The notes under the pieces were generated by a model. That model was not told the DNA's origin and searched no databases. It saw only the letters and a program-made list of their open reading frames with translations. Source: Amanita rubescens (taxonomy: Eukaryota > Basidiomycota > Agaricomycetes > Agaricales > Amanitaceae). Taken from it: a stretch of 64,000 bases of DNA. The DNA lies in the NCBI GenBank assembly GCA_015039365.1, contig WION01000115.1:1-64000 (forward strand), given 5' to 3'. The position numbers were made by a program, and so were the translations under genes. This document shows, piece after piece, positions 9,668-20,689 of the stretch; the stretch's first letter is position 1; each line of letters opens with the position of its first letter.

Positions 9668-12600
9668 GCCCAGAATGATCGGTAATATACTCTTACCTTA
9701 CAACGGACATATCAGTACTACAGAGCTCGAATTTAATTTTGTCCCCGCCGCCGAAACACTAGCATATAAGAAAGTTGCCAACCGAATTAAGCCAGTCGCT
9801 ACCACGCTACCCGAGAAATTCCGAATTATCCGCCGCATACCATCCGATCCCCTCGCCGATCTCCCTACCCTTCCGACACAGCCACCGGACTTTACCCCAG
9901 GAACCCGATACACCGAAGAACGAATGCAGGCACAAAATATCAACCCCACTGGATTCTTAACCGCCGAAGAAGAAAAGCTCATCCACCATCTGATCCGCAT
10001 ACACGAAGAAGGCTTCGCATGGACCGAAGCAGAGAAAGGGAAGTTCTCCGACGACTACTTCGACCCCGTGGTGATTCCGACCATTGAACACGTGCCCTGG
10101 ACGCTAAAGAACATGCCGATTCCGCCTGGCAAATACAACGAGATCGTACGCATCATCAAAGACAAAATCGCTTCCGGAGTCTACGAGCCGTCCAGCTCAT
10201 CCTATCGGCCCCGCTGGTTCTGCGTTTACAAGAAAGACGGGAAATCATTGCGCATCGTCCACGACCTACAGCCGCTTAACGCCGTCACTATCAAAGACTC
10301 TGGACAGCCGCCGAACGTAGAACTACTCGCCGAGTCATTTGGTGGGTACTCATGTTACGCTACCTTTGATCTATTCGTCGGTTTTGACCAGCGCCGCCTT
10401 GCCACCGAATCCCGAGACCTTACGACCTTCCAAACGCCTCTCGGTACCTTCCGCCTCACGTCTATTCCGATGGGATACACCAACTCGATGCAGATCCAGC
10501 ACGGCGACCTCACCTATATCCTTCAAGATGAAATTCCGCATGTCACCAAACCCTTCGTCGACGACTGCCCCTGTAAAGGACCGAAAACCCGCTACGAGCT
10601 CCCCGACGGAACCTTCGAGACCATCCCCGAAAATTCTGGCATCCGACACTTCGTATGGGAACACATCCAGAACATTAACCGAGTTATCCAACGCGTCAAA
10701 CACGCCGGCGGTACCTTTTCCGGAAAGAAGTCATTTTTCTGTATTCCAGAAGCTATCGTCGTCGGACACAAATGCACTTACGAAGGACGCCTTCCGGACG
10801 ACTCACGAATCGAAAAGATCAGGAACTGGCCTATCCCCGAATCTATCACCGAAGTTAGAGGTTTTCTAGGAACTATGGGCACCATCCGCATCTACGTCAA
10901 AGACTACGCCAAACACGCTCGCTCACTCTCAGAACTCCTACGGAAGGGCGTCGAGTTCGAATTTATTGGTCACCATATTGCCGCCTTCAAGAACCTCAAG
11001 CTCATCGCTATCAATTGCAGCGCCATCCGAGGCATCGACTACGAATCACTTCTCGAGGTTATCCTAGCCGTCGACTCATCCTGGTACGCTGTCGGATACT
11101 GGCTATCGCAGATCGGTCCCGACAAAAAGCGCTATCCGAACCGCTATGGATCTATTACCTTCAACGAGCGAGAACAACGATACTCCCAGGCCAAACTTGA
11201 GCTTTACGGACTCTTCCGCGCACTTAAGGCTACCCGGATATTCATCATCGGCGTCAAAAATCTTGTAGTCGAGGTGGACACTAAGTATATTAAAGGAATG
11301 ATCAATAACCCGGATATCCAGCCGAATAACACGATTAACAGATGGATAGCAGGAATTCTCCTCTTCGACTTCAAACTTCGCCACGTCTCCGCAAAGAAGC
11401 ACACTCCCGCCGATGGATTATCTAGGCGCCGAGCATCGGAAGAGGACGAGCCTCCAGACGACTCCGACCCGGACGACTGGATTGACGAAGCTAACGCATT
11501 CTGTATCGAGGCCGCCAACTGGACTTTCAAGCCGCACCTCACCGCCGCATGCTACGCCACCGGAACTGACGGCCCCGACATATTCTCCCGATCCGAAAAA
11601 CAGCTAGCCCGAGACGCCGACATACTCAGGATTGAAGCCTACCTCAAGAACCCGCAACGGCCGCCCGACATGTCAGCCGATCGATTCCGACAATGGCTCA
11701 ACAAGGCCAAGCGATTCTTTATTCAAGGCGACCGACTCTGGTACCAAGACGATCACCGCCGACACAAGCTCGTCATCCTCAACGACTCAAAGCGACTACA
11801 GATCATACAGGAAGCACACGATGACACCGGACACAAAGGCATCTTCGCGACTCGCGCTCGTATCCGAGACCGTTTCTGGTGGTCCTCCCTTGACTACGAC
11901 GTTAAGTGGTACGTCCGAACGTGTCATAACTGCCAGATCCGAAACGCCCAATGCCTACACATTCCGCCGACTGTTCCAGAGCCCGGAGGTCTCTTCCGAA
12001 TCGTACACATGGACACCATGAAGATGCCAGCATCCGGCGGATTTACCTACATCACGCAAGCAAGATGCTCTCTCTCCGCATGGCCCGAATACAAAATGCT
12101 CCACTCCGAAAACGCAACAGCTATCGCCAAGTTCATATTCGAAGATATTCTCTGCCGCCACGGAGCCATAGAAGTCATTGTCACCGACAACGGAACGCCA
12201 TATGTAGCTGCTCTAGAAGTCCTCCGCCACCGATACGGTATCAACCACATCTGAATATCCCCGTACAACTCACAGGCCAATGGCATCGTCGAACGCCGAC
12301 ATTTTGACGTCCGAGAATCTCTCATCAAAGCAGCTGACGGCAAACCCGAGAAGTGGAGCCAAGTCGCGCCATCCGTATTCTGGGCCGAGCGCATTACGAT
12401 ACACCCATCCACCGGTTACAGTCCATACTTCATCGCCCACAGAACCGAGCCGACACTGCCCCTCGACATCTCGGAAGCCACTTACCTCTGCCCGCCGATC
12501 ACATCCGAGCTCTCGAGACAGGACTTGCTTGCCCACCGTGCCCGACAGCTACAGAAACGTCCGGCCGATCTCAAAATCATCCGCGACAAAGTCTACAAGT

Positions 12601-13031
12601 CCCGGCTTAACGCCGTTCGCAAGCTTGAGCAGCGCTTCCAGCATACGATCAAGAACTTCTGCTTCAAGAAGGGAGATTTAGTCCTCGTCCGTAATAACAA
12701 GATCGATATGGAACTCGATCGTAAAACAAAACCCCGGTACCTCGGACCGATGGTCGTTATCCGGAAAACCCAAGGAGGATCGTATATACTCGCCGAGACC
12801 GATGGAACCCTTTCTAAGTTACGGTACGCAGCCAAACGTTTAATTCCTTACCGATCACGCAGTATTGCACCGGGTGAGCGGCTTTCACAATTACTTAATA
12901 GATCCGATGAGGAGCTTTATACGATGACACACGACTCGCCCGACGAAGCCTCCCTCGCTGACGGCGATGGTGATGGTTTCATTAATGAGGCACTAACGGA
13001 GGTCGATGACCTACCCGAGTCTGAACTCTGA
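9668..13031 (+). pseudogene. pol: Pol main segment: RT, RNase H, integrase; one stop in integrase
   Basis: Continuation of pol after the nested element. RT spans about 10190-10780: YKKDGKSLRIVHDL, then FDLFVGFDQ, and the catalytic box FVDD in place of YVDD. RNase H spans about 11030-11430 (ILAVDSSWYAVGYWLSQIG, later DTKYIKGMIN). The integrase zinc domain has HDDTGHKG and CHNCQ (HHCC type). The integrase core has VHMDTMKMP and VTDNGTPY. TGA at 12252-12254 breaks the core just before ISPYNSQANGIVERR. The frame then continues to TGA at 13029-13031 through a GPY-like module (PRYLGPMVVIRKT). No chromodomain was seen. The stop is most simply a CGA-to-TGA change. RT copies the RNA; integrase inserts the DNA. 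Confidence 0.88.
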
Positions 13032-13141
13032 ATGCTCCGAGGATATGCATATAGTTTTCGCTACAAAGTACAGGTACATTCGTTTAATCACTTCTTATTA
13101 CAGGAGCCCGCGACGAGCACCAAACCCGAGTCCTCCGAATC

Positions 13142-14338
13142 CTACGCCTTGCCCTTGCCCTTGCCCTTGCCCTTGCCCTTGCTCTTCGCCTGGGGAACCT
13201 CCTCGGCCATCTCCTCCCTTAGCTCCTTCATGTCTGCCTGCAGGTCCTCCACCGACCACTTGTAAAGGTCCTGGAATCTCGTCAGCTTCCTCTCCAGCCT
13301 GCCGATACGATCCTCATAGCCCGCCTTCGTCTTACCCGCTCCCGAACCGCCTTCAGAACCCGTCTCCACGTCACCGGCCTCCTTCAGATCCGTCTTGCTA
13401 CGCCTACGCGGAGGTTGCTCCTCCGGACTACTCCCAACCTCGATCTTCCGTTTATCCGACCGAGACGGCGTCTTCACCGACGAGCCCGATACCCCAAGTG
13501 CGCCTACACCTCGCGCCAAGGACGACGGAATGCTCTTAGCAGCCGACGACGCGACGCTTGAGGATCGCACGACAGGAGCATCCGCACCAGGCATGGCGCA
13601 CCTTACCTTCTTCGCTTGACAGAGATCGCATGCCGTATGGTCACCGGAGAAGACACAGGCCTTATTCAGCCTTACGCAAGTTTCGCAGCGCTGCGATTCG
13701 GGCATCAGCTGAGGGACCGCGACATAGTCCATCACCAACGTACCTGTTGAAGGGAAATCAACTCTGAACCGACAGCCGGAGCGACCTTACTGCGTGTAGT
13801 ACGAGGCCTCGGTGCAGGTCTCTTGAAATCGACGACTGGCACTTCTGGGACAGTTTGACGGCCAGCAGGCGCACCCGCATGCGACGACCTTTCTAGGACG
13901 CTACTTCGCGCAACCGAACCGGAACTGATATGGCTCGCAGAGTCCTCTGGACGCAAACTCGCCCCGGAGGAGGACCTTGCCAGGTTCACCGTTGTACTAA
14001 GTTCTCGTAGACCGACGCCGAGCTTATTGTACTGGACGAGGCCATCCGTGATGACTGAAACAAGCTTTGTCGTTGACCCCGCATCTGCAAGCTCCCGGCT
14101 ATACGTCCGGATCTTCTCCTGGACACAATTAGTTTCCGCCAACGACAACGTACCCCTTACTCACCACGTCGTTCTTCGCCAGCTCTAGCCATTTCCGGAC
14201 ATCCCCCTCATTGCTCAAGTTTACTTCCCCCTCTGGCACATCCAGCAACCGCTCGCCAAACGCCTCGACGTGCTTGTCCAGCTTGCGCGCTATCAGCTTC
14301 GTGACACTGCTCCCACCGCCTGCGGATACGGCCGACAT
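13142..14338 (-). CDS. Antisense accessory gene: Cys-rich, coiled-coil, basic-tailed protein
   Basis: Lies between pol and the 3' LTR on the opposite strand. Exon 1 starts at ATG 14338 (MSAVSAGGGSSVTKL) and ends at 14165 before GTGAGT. Exon 2 resumes at 14118 in frame (EKIRTYSRELADAG). A second, very short (35 nt) putative intron near 13708-13742 joins it to the last exon, so that junction is uncertain and could instead be a frameshift. The last exon has two Cys clusters, CETCVRLNKAC and CDLCQAKKVRC, like the Zn-cluster proteins that are common in mushroom genomes. A helical stretch (RIGRLERKLTRFQDLYKW) and a KGKGKGKGKGKA tail follow. Nucleic-acid binding is an inference; the role in the element is unknown. 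Confidence 0.6.
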
Positions 14339-14432
14339 GATTGTAGAAGAGGAAGAGAAGAACCCACCCTCCACTCCCCTCTATCTCTTATCGCCCTCTT
14401 ATCTCCTCGGACCTGACCAGGAGGTCAGTATT

Positions 14433-14448
14433 AAAAGACCCCGGGAGG
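14433..14448 (+). other. Polypurine tract before the 3' LTR
   Basis: AAAAGACCCCGGGAGG directly precedes the LTR start TGTAACGAGCCG at 14449. The 90 bp upstream are closely similar to the corresponding sequence of the gag-only element (GGTCAGTATTAAAAG), supporting its role as the plus-strand primer. Confidence 0.6.
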
Positions 14449-17311
14449 TGTAACGAGCCGGTTCCGCACCTGTTAAGCCGGCAAAGAACTGTTAATTAGC
14501 AGTGGACACAGGCCCTGTGTCCCTTGGTAATTAGCAAGGATGTTTGGCTTGCGGCTCACTTTCAATAAATCCCAATAATTATATAGGGAAATTTTGATGA
14601 AGTCCCTTTTCCCACAACTAAAGTTACCATTTTTGGAAGGTGGGGGATGCTTGTACATGTTATGAGATGGGAATTGGATCAAAATAAAGGAACAAGGGGA
14701 TAATTGCCATATTTGGTAAGATGGGTAGATTCCAAATAAGGAAAGCAAGTTAGGATGCCATTTTTGGAAGGTTGTGAGGGTGTTTGTACATATTTGTACA
14801 TGTTATGGCACAAATTCCTTATTTGGAAATAGTTGCCAGATGTCAAATAAGGTGAAATGGGAAGCAATGTGATCGTGGGAAAATATTTCCTAAAATGGAA
14901 AGTGATTACGTAATCTCAGGGTCAATGAAATGTGTAGCCTTGGTCAGTGGCTTTCTAAATGTGGTTGTATGACAGTGTTTGGTGCTGATTTCATTGAGAT
15001 ATTCACTAATTGATTTTCAGGGTCAAATTTCTAAAAAAGGAAATAGATAATGTAATGTGCGCTTTAGGATCCAGTGGTGCATTTCCAAAAATGGAAATAG
15101 CGCACTTCGGACTTGCCATTTTGGGACATATCTGCTCACTGTTGGTGATGATGAGCAGAAAGAAATTGCAATATCTCCCTTAATACTGAATGTTTTTGTG
15201 GCGCGTTTTTTGGAACATATTCCTTATATGTATATGCACCTATCCACTATGTTAGAATGTAAAAAATGCAACTGGTTTCTGTCAGAATGCAACATGTCTT
15301 GCTCACTGTTGACAACAGTGAGGAGCAACAAATGACAATATCTCCATCAATACTGATTATTTCTGTGGCGCTTTTTTTGGTATGTCCCCATTAGGGATAT
15401 AGGAAGGTATTTGGCATGTCAGAATACAAATAGTATGTACCAATCATGCCACAAATGAAATTGGTGTGCTCACTGTCTGCCATGATGAGCAGCCATATCT
15501 CCACCAAAACAAGATCTTCCTGTGGCACTTTTTTGGATTCTGATTCCTTATCATAACAGAGTGTCATTCAGGGTATCTGAAAGCATATTACCTTGCTGAT
15601 TAATGTGTAGTTTTCAGTTTCATGATAAAAGACTGAACATGATACAGAAAGAGTGGCTGACAAGTTGACATGTCAGGATAAATGGGAGATTCCACTTGAT
15701 CTTGCCTAGGGATCCTCTGTTGTGACCCTCCCAATGTTTATCTTTGTTATGTGTGATCCCAAATCAAAAAAAGCGCCACAGAAAGATCTTGTTTTGGTGG
15801 AGATATGGCTGCTCATCATGGCAGACAGTGAGCACACCAATTTCATTTGTGGCATGATTGGTACATACTATTTGTATTCTGACATGCCAAATACCTTCCT
15901 ATATCCCTAATGGGGACATACCAAAAAAAGCGCCACAGAAATAATCAGTATTGATGGAGATATTGTCATTTGTTGCTCCTCACTGTTGTCAACAGTGAGC
16001 AAGACATGTTGCATTCTGACAGAAACCAGTTGCATTTTTTACATTCTAACATAGTGGATAGGTGCATATACATATAAGGAATATGTTCCAAAAAACGCGC
16101 CACAAAAACATTCAGTATTAAGGGAGATATTGCAATTTCTTTCTGCTCATCATCACCAACAGTGAGCAGATATGTCCCAAAATGGCAAGTCCGAAGTGCG
16201 CTATTTCCATTTTTGGAAATGCACCACTGGATCCTAAAGCGCACATTACATTATCTATTTCCTTTTTTAGAAATTTGACCCTGAAAATCAATTAGTGAAT
16301 ATCTCAATGAAATCAGCACCAAACACTGTCATACAACCACATTTAGAAAGCCACTGACCAAGGCTACACATTTCATTGACCCTGAGATTACGTAATCACT
16401 TTCCATTTTAGGAAATATTTTCCCACGATCACATTGCTTCCCATTTCACCTTATTTGACATCTGGCAACTATTTCCAAATAAGGAATTTGTGCCATAACA
16501 TGTACAAATATGTACAAACACCCTCACAACCTTCCAAAAATGGCATCCTAACTTGCTTTCCTTATTTGGAATCTACCCATCTTACCAAATATGGCAATTA
16601 TCCCCTTGTTCCTTTATTTTGATCCAATTCCCATCTCATAACATGTACAAGCATCCCCCACCTTCCAAAAATGGTAACTTTAGTTGTGGGAAAAGGGACT
16701 TCATCAAAATTTCCCTATATAATTATTGGGATTTATTGAAAGTGAGCCGCAAGCCAAACATCCTTGCTAATTACCAAGGGACACAGGGCCTGTGTCCACT
16801 GCTAATTAACAGTTCTTTGCCGGCTTAACAGGTGCGGTTCCGGCTACGTTGGAACCGAACACCGAAGCGCACCGCATTTCAATTCTCGGCATCACATCAC
16901 GCATCACGGAAGCTTCCAAAGTCAAACCTTCGCGCCTACGACCTTCGGCCACATTCCGACAGGGCCATTCCCGCAACTTGAGCGATATTCGAACGCAACG
17001 GGGCACCTAGACGCGCACGGACCAACGGACTCGGAGGAAGGCTCGTCGCAGGTAAGCCTCATGTCCTCGTAGTATATATACGGCATTGTCTGTAGTAGTT
17101 GGACATCAAATATACAGCCGGTCTCACTTCCGCTCTCTTTCTCGTTCCCTTGCGTCCGATTTCCGTTCTCCTTCTCGCTCAGTGACTCGGTCACCGTTCC
17201 GTTCCTTCTCCTTCGCTCTCGGCACTCTATCGCACTTAAGCACATCGGTCAGACCTCCGTAGCCCCTTTGGCCGAACACTGTTCCACGTCGGCCTTCTCT
17301 TTATTGTTTCA
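14449..17311 (+). repeat. 3' LTR of the outer Ty3-type element, split by a palindromic insertion
   Basis: The LTR begins TGTAACGAGCCGGTTCCG (14449-14466), is interrupted by 14467-16834, and resumes after the duplicated CGGTTCCG at 16843, ending ...TTTATTGTTTCA at 17311. Without the insert it is about 487 bp, longer than the 397-bp LTRs of the gag-only relative. The two share both ends and patches such as GTAGCCCCTTTGGCCGAAC. A TATATATA run at about 17072-17079 may be the promoter TATA box. Confidence 0.8.
14467..16834. mobile_element. 2,368-bp near-perfect palindromic hAT-like element with 8-bp target duplication
   Basis: Ends are CACCTGTTAAGCCGG and its inverse CCGGCTTAACAGGTG. The flanks carry CGGTTCCG at 14459-14466 and 16835-16842, the 8-bp duplication typical of hAT transposition. 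The arms (14467 to about 15537 and about 15764 to 16834) mirror each other around 15650.5 with no indel and, by eye, essentially no mismatch until the last 30 bp. The central unique spacer is about 226 bp. No transposase is encoded, and the mirrored small frames are repeat artefacts. It is a fold-back, non-autonomous element that must be moved in trans. Confidence 0.88.
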
Positions 17312-17909
17312 CCGGAATCACAATCAGCGCCGCTCTGCCTTGCACGCCGAAGTACGCGACATCATCAATGCGCGTCTTCGTGAGTTACCCATTTCATTAC
17401 TTTCTCTACCAACATCATCACTAGGACAAATCGCAGGAGTCCCTGAAGCGAAGATGGAGTGGAAGTTATATTTCCGCAATGTGGTGAAGAGATATCAGGT
17501 CCTTATCGAAGGGTGGCCACCTGAGATCGATTTTGTGAACCTCAGTGATGCGTCGAGTTCAGTTGATACTCTTGAAAGGCTGCTTCGGAAATGGAAACAA
17601 GGTACTACTTATTGGAAGAAGCTGACGCAGGAGGAGTTGAAACTACTGGAAGAAGAACGTGACGCTCAGATTGAGAATGGTGAAATTAAGGCACCCACGG
17701 CCCGACGCAAGCGTTCTGATAAGGGGAAGAAGAGGAAATGTCATGATTCCGATCATGAAATGGAGGACAATTCTGGCCAGGATGACAATGATGATCGAGA
17801 TTATGACGAGGATCTCACCAATGAAGTTGTTGGTAGCGAGCCTCGCCGACGCCAGCCGAAACGCACCAAGAGGTGGGAATTAATGAAAACATCGATTCAA
17901 ACGTACTGA
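17312..17909 (+). pseudogene. 5'-truncated mushroom-specific hypothetical gene
   Basis: The frame is open through the LTR end into unique sequence and ends at TGA 17907-17909. The genuine part starts about NHNQRRSALHAEV. It contains MEWKLYFRNVVKRYQ and EGWPPEIDFVNLSD, followed by YWKKLTQEEL, then an acidic/basic tail (DDNDDRDYDED, then RRRQPKRTKR). This pattern is familiar from numerous, often repeated hypothetical proteins of Agaricomycetes; no function is known to me. The start was probably removed by the LTR insertion, whose edge is at 17311. It is intact downstream, so transcription from the LTR is possible. Confidence 0.6.
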
Positions 17910-18779
17910 TGAACAGACAGGGCAACGTACTAGTGCAAACGGTCAAGCAGTTCGGCAGTCCCATCCACTGTATTCTTAGCCTGTCAGGCCTTTGTTATCC
18001 TGCGGCGCATCGATGGGTTCTTTGTTTCGTGTCCACGTAATTTGCTTTCAACCATTCTCACAGTGGTAATTTGTGCCTTACATTATATTTTTATAACATG
18101 ATCATAATTTGTGCCCAAGTCCGAGTTATGAGTTAGAAACGATGCACATCGGAAGTAGTCTTGAGATACCTAAGAGGGGCCCTCCTCTCTTTGGCCCTCT
18201 CTTTACGTTCTCTTTGATCTCTCTTTGGCCTGCCACTTTGGGAAGGTGCACGTGGGCATTGTCTCGACTAAATCCCAGAATGGATTGTGCGAAATCTGGA
18301 AGGGGTAGGACCGTAACGAGGGTAGGATTGAAGTAAAAGTCTATTTGTGCCTGACTACGAAGTGCCGTTTGGAAACAACATACAGAATGAACAGGAACTA
18401 ATGAATAAGTAAACGAGAGTAGCATCCTAGTGGGGGTGGAGTAAGTCCCAGAGCACGCCAATGAGACGCTTGAGCCTGTCGTCCTAAGTCGTATACGCCG
18501 TGAACTCTTTGATATTAAGGCACCGCATGCCGAGGTGGATGTTGCGTTCGGTGGCTGCTGGAGGGTTAACAGGGATGGCGAGGTAGAGGTCCTCCGAGTC
18601 ACTGTTGGAATGAGAGGTCAAGTTGAACAAACTTCTTGCAGTCTTGATTTGAACGCCTTCGAAAATGCGCGGAAAGACCTTCCACGGTGCGGAAGAGCTG
18701 TTTAACGTCAGTGTAGGAAAAAGCCGGCATCAGCGTCAACAACGGACCAGGAGACGTTCTTGACTCTGACCGGTAGGTC
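17910..18779. other. No gene supported
   Basis: Two minus-strand frames (18126-18602 and 18599-18811) show no recognisable domain and are not joined by clear splice sites. They may be relics of a leucine-rich/F-box-type gene, but this cannot be shown. Confidence 0.3.
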
Positions 18780-19101
18780 CTAGCTGACAAAGACGGCGAG
18801 GGTGGAATCATACAAGCAAAGACGAGAGGCAGAGTGCTGGACCAGTGAATAGATGATGATTTTCCGTGTAGGCAGTGGTGTCGAGCACAGTCAATCGTTA
18901 TCAGCCTGATCAGGAGGTAAAAAGGCAGTAAACACGCACCCTAGCTGACAAAGACGGCGAGGGTGGAATTATACAAGCAAAGACGAGAGTCAGAGTGCTG
19001 GACCAGTGAATAGATGATGATTTCCCGTGTAGGCAGTGGTGTCGAACGCTGTCAATCGTTATCAGCCTGATCAGGAGGTAAAAAGGCAGTAAACACGCAC
19101 C
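18780..19101. repeat. 161-bp tandem duplication
   Basis: CTAGCTGACAAAGACGGCGA...AAACACGCACC occurs at 18780-18940 and again immediately at 18941-19101 with only a handful of substitutions. This indicates a recent duplication. Confidence 0.85.
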
Positions 19102-19109
19102 CCACTGCC

Positions 19110-19760
19110 CGATGTGCCTGTCATATTGCTGAGAGTTTATACAGATGCATATCTTACCAACTGCATGAGTGAGCGGGGCCAGCTGAACTGTTGGGGATCG
19201 TCGACAAAAATGCGCCGAAACCCCACGGTGACCCGTGTGAAAGGATATGCCTAAATTAGGCATATCATCTGATGATTCGCACCTGTCATGCTTGTCATAT
19301 TGCTGAGAGTTTATACAGATGCATGCCTTATCATCAACTGCACAAGTGGGGCCAGCTGAACTGTTGGGCAGATTGTGGGATGAAAGTGTGAAAGGACATG
19401 TCCAAATTAGGCATATCATCTGAATTCGCACCTCACAGTGTTGTGCCTGTCATATTGCTGAGAGTTTATACAGATGTATGCCATGCAGCATCTGTTATTT
19501 GGGGTGGATGTAACTGAGTGTAGAAAATGCTCTCTGACAATATCCATATTGCTTCAAACGATGTGAGACAGCTAATCTTATCTAATCACCCCCCCCTGAT
19601 GCAACTGATTGTAAAAAATGCTCTCTGACAATATCCATAGGACCATATTATCTCAAAAGACCTATGCAAGATAGCTAATCTTATCTAATCATCCCCCTGA
19701 TGCAACTGAGTGTAAAAAATGCTCTCTGATGATATCCATATTGCCTCAAAGACCTACCTT
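19110..19760. repeat. Two families of short tandem repeats
   Basis: TGTCATATTGCTGAGAGTTT plus ATACAGATGYATRCC occurs near 19115, 19290 and 19447, spaced roughly 160-175 bp. It is followed by three copies (about 19507, 19598 and 19699) of a ~95-bp unit with AAATGCTCTCTGA and ATATCCATA. No coding potential. Confidence 0.7.
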
Positions 19761-20226
19761 CCATATATGGATGAGAAGGTGGGACTTGAGCCTCCTAACC
19801 TATTTTGGTATAGGTGCCTTTAATGGGTAGCAGAGAAACATATATGGTGAGAAAGAATTACTAAGTCAGGCAATTTTGGGGGCAGACTTAATGCTGGTAG
19901 GGGGTATTTCAAATGTTGAGTCATCTGATAGTGGGCTCATAGCAACTCAGCCCAGTATTAAATGGCTCAAATGGTGGGAGCTACAGGTGCAATCGACACG
20001 AGGACAGTCACATCCTGTCGCCACTATGACTGCCTCCAATACACGAGAAGAGTGACCGACTCTTCAAGAACATCTTACCGATAACCGCCGCCGCCGCCGT
20101 CATCCTTGGCAAGGAAACGAAGACTCTTACACCTATGACAGCAACGCCGAACACAATCGTGACACGTAGTCACAAATTATTTCAATATTCGGTGAATATT
20201 GGACTTCGTATGTAGGAGAAGGGCTA
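19761..20226. other. No gene supported
   Basis: Unique sequence with a short CCG microsatellite (ACCGCCGCCGCCGCCG, about 20082-20098). No frame or splice pattern of interest was found. Confidence 0.5.
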
Positions 20227-20655
20227 TGTTACAAACGTACGTCATGGCCTATCTTTTCTTATCTTATCACTTCCGTTATTCCTCCTATGTCACTGTTTGC
20301 ATATGCGTTCCTTCAGGAACATTCATCGTTTATCATATGCCATTTCATTTTATCACATGCATGTCGATTATCACATGTAAACCGTTTCATTATCACATGC
20401 GACCGTTTCGTTATCACATGCATTCCTACTTACTATATTTGCGTATATACCTTGTACTATATAAGACACGCAAATATACGACTAGACCCCAGTCTAGTTT
20501 TAACAGTCAAAATCTGTCTCGTTATCATATAAGATCCCTTGAGGACTTGTCCGATAACACTCTTATTTCTTGAACGTTCTTAAGTGCCGGAACTCCCTTG
20601 AGGAACCTACGGTGCCTGATAGGCTTGACTTATCAGTGAACGAACGAACATAACA
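20227..20655 (+). repeat. Candidate solo LTR
   Basis: A 429-bp block begins TGTTAC and ends ATAACA, with a TATA-like CTATATAAG at about 20458-20466 followed by a plausible start region. The TGTTA/TAACA ends resemble the left-edge LTR at 627-1077. The flanks GGCTA and GGTCA match only partly, so the target duplication is not convincing. Strand is assigned from the TATA box. There is no internal retroelement sequence next to it. Confidence 0.4.
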
Positions 20656-20689
20656 GGTCAATTTGTTCTTGAACTTGATAACTATTAAG

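Larger units (their letters stand above)
4909..17311 (+). mobile_element. Nested, 5'-truncated Ty3-type LTR retrotransposon
   Basis: The order is gag (zinc knuckle), protease, reverse transcriptase, RNase H, integrase, an antisense accessory gene, polypurine tract, 3' LTR. Protease before RT and integrase last is the Ty3/Metaviridae order. The element is interrupted twice: by a gag-only relative (7038-9663) and by a palindromic hAT-like element in the 3' LTR (14467-16834). No 5' LTR is present; the sequence changes to the fold-back element about 50 bp upstream of the gag ATG. Two nonsense codons, both CGA to TGA by comparison or context, indicate the copy is dead while the rest of the frame is well kept. 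Confidence 0.85.

Noticed and set aside
10339..10869. 176-residue plus-strand ORF
   Set aside because: Shifted-frame shadow of the RT domain.
14473..16828. Pairs of identical 62-92 residue ORFs
   Set aside because: They are mirror images produced by the palindrome (coordinates sum to 31301) and have no domain.
20199..20573. 124-residue ORF
   Set aside because: Lies across the candidate solo LTR and its TATA box; no homology recognised.
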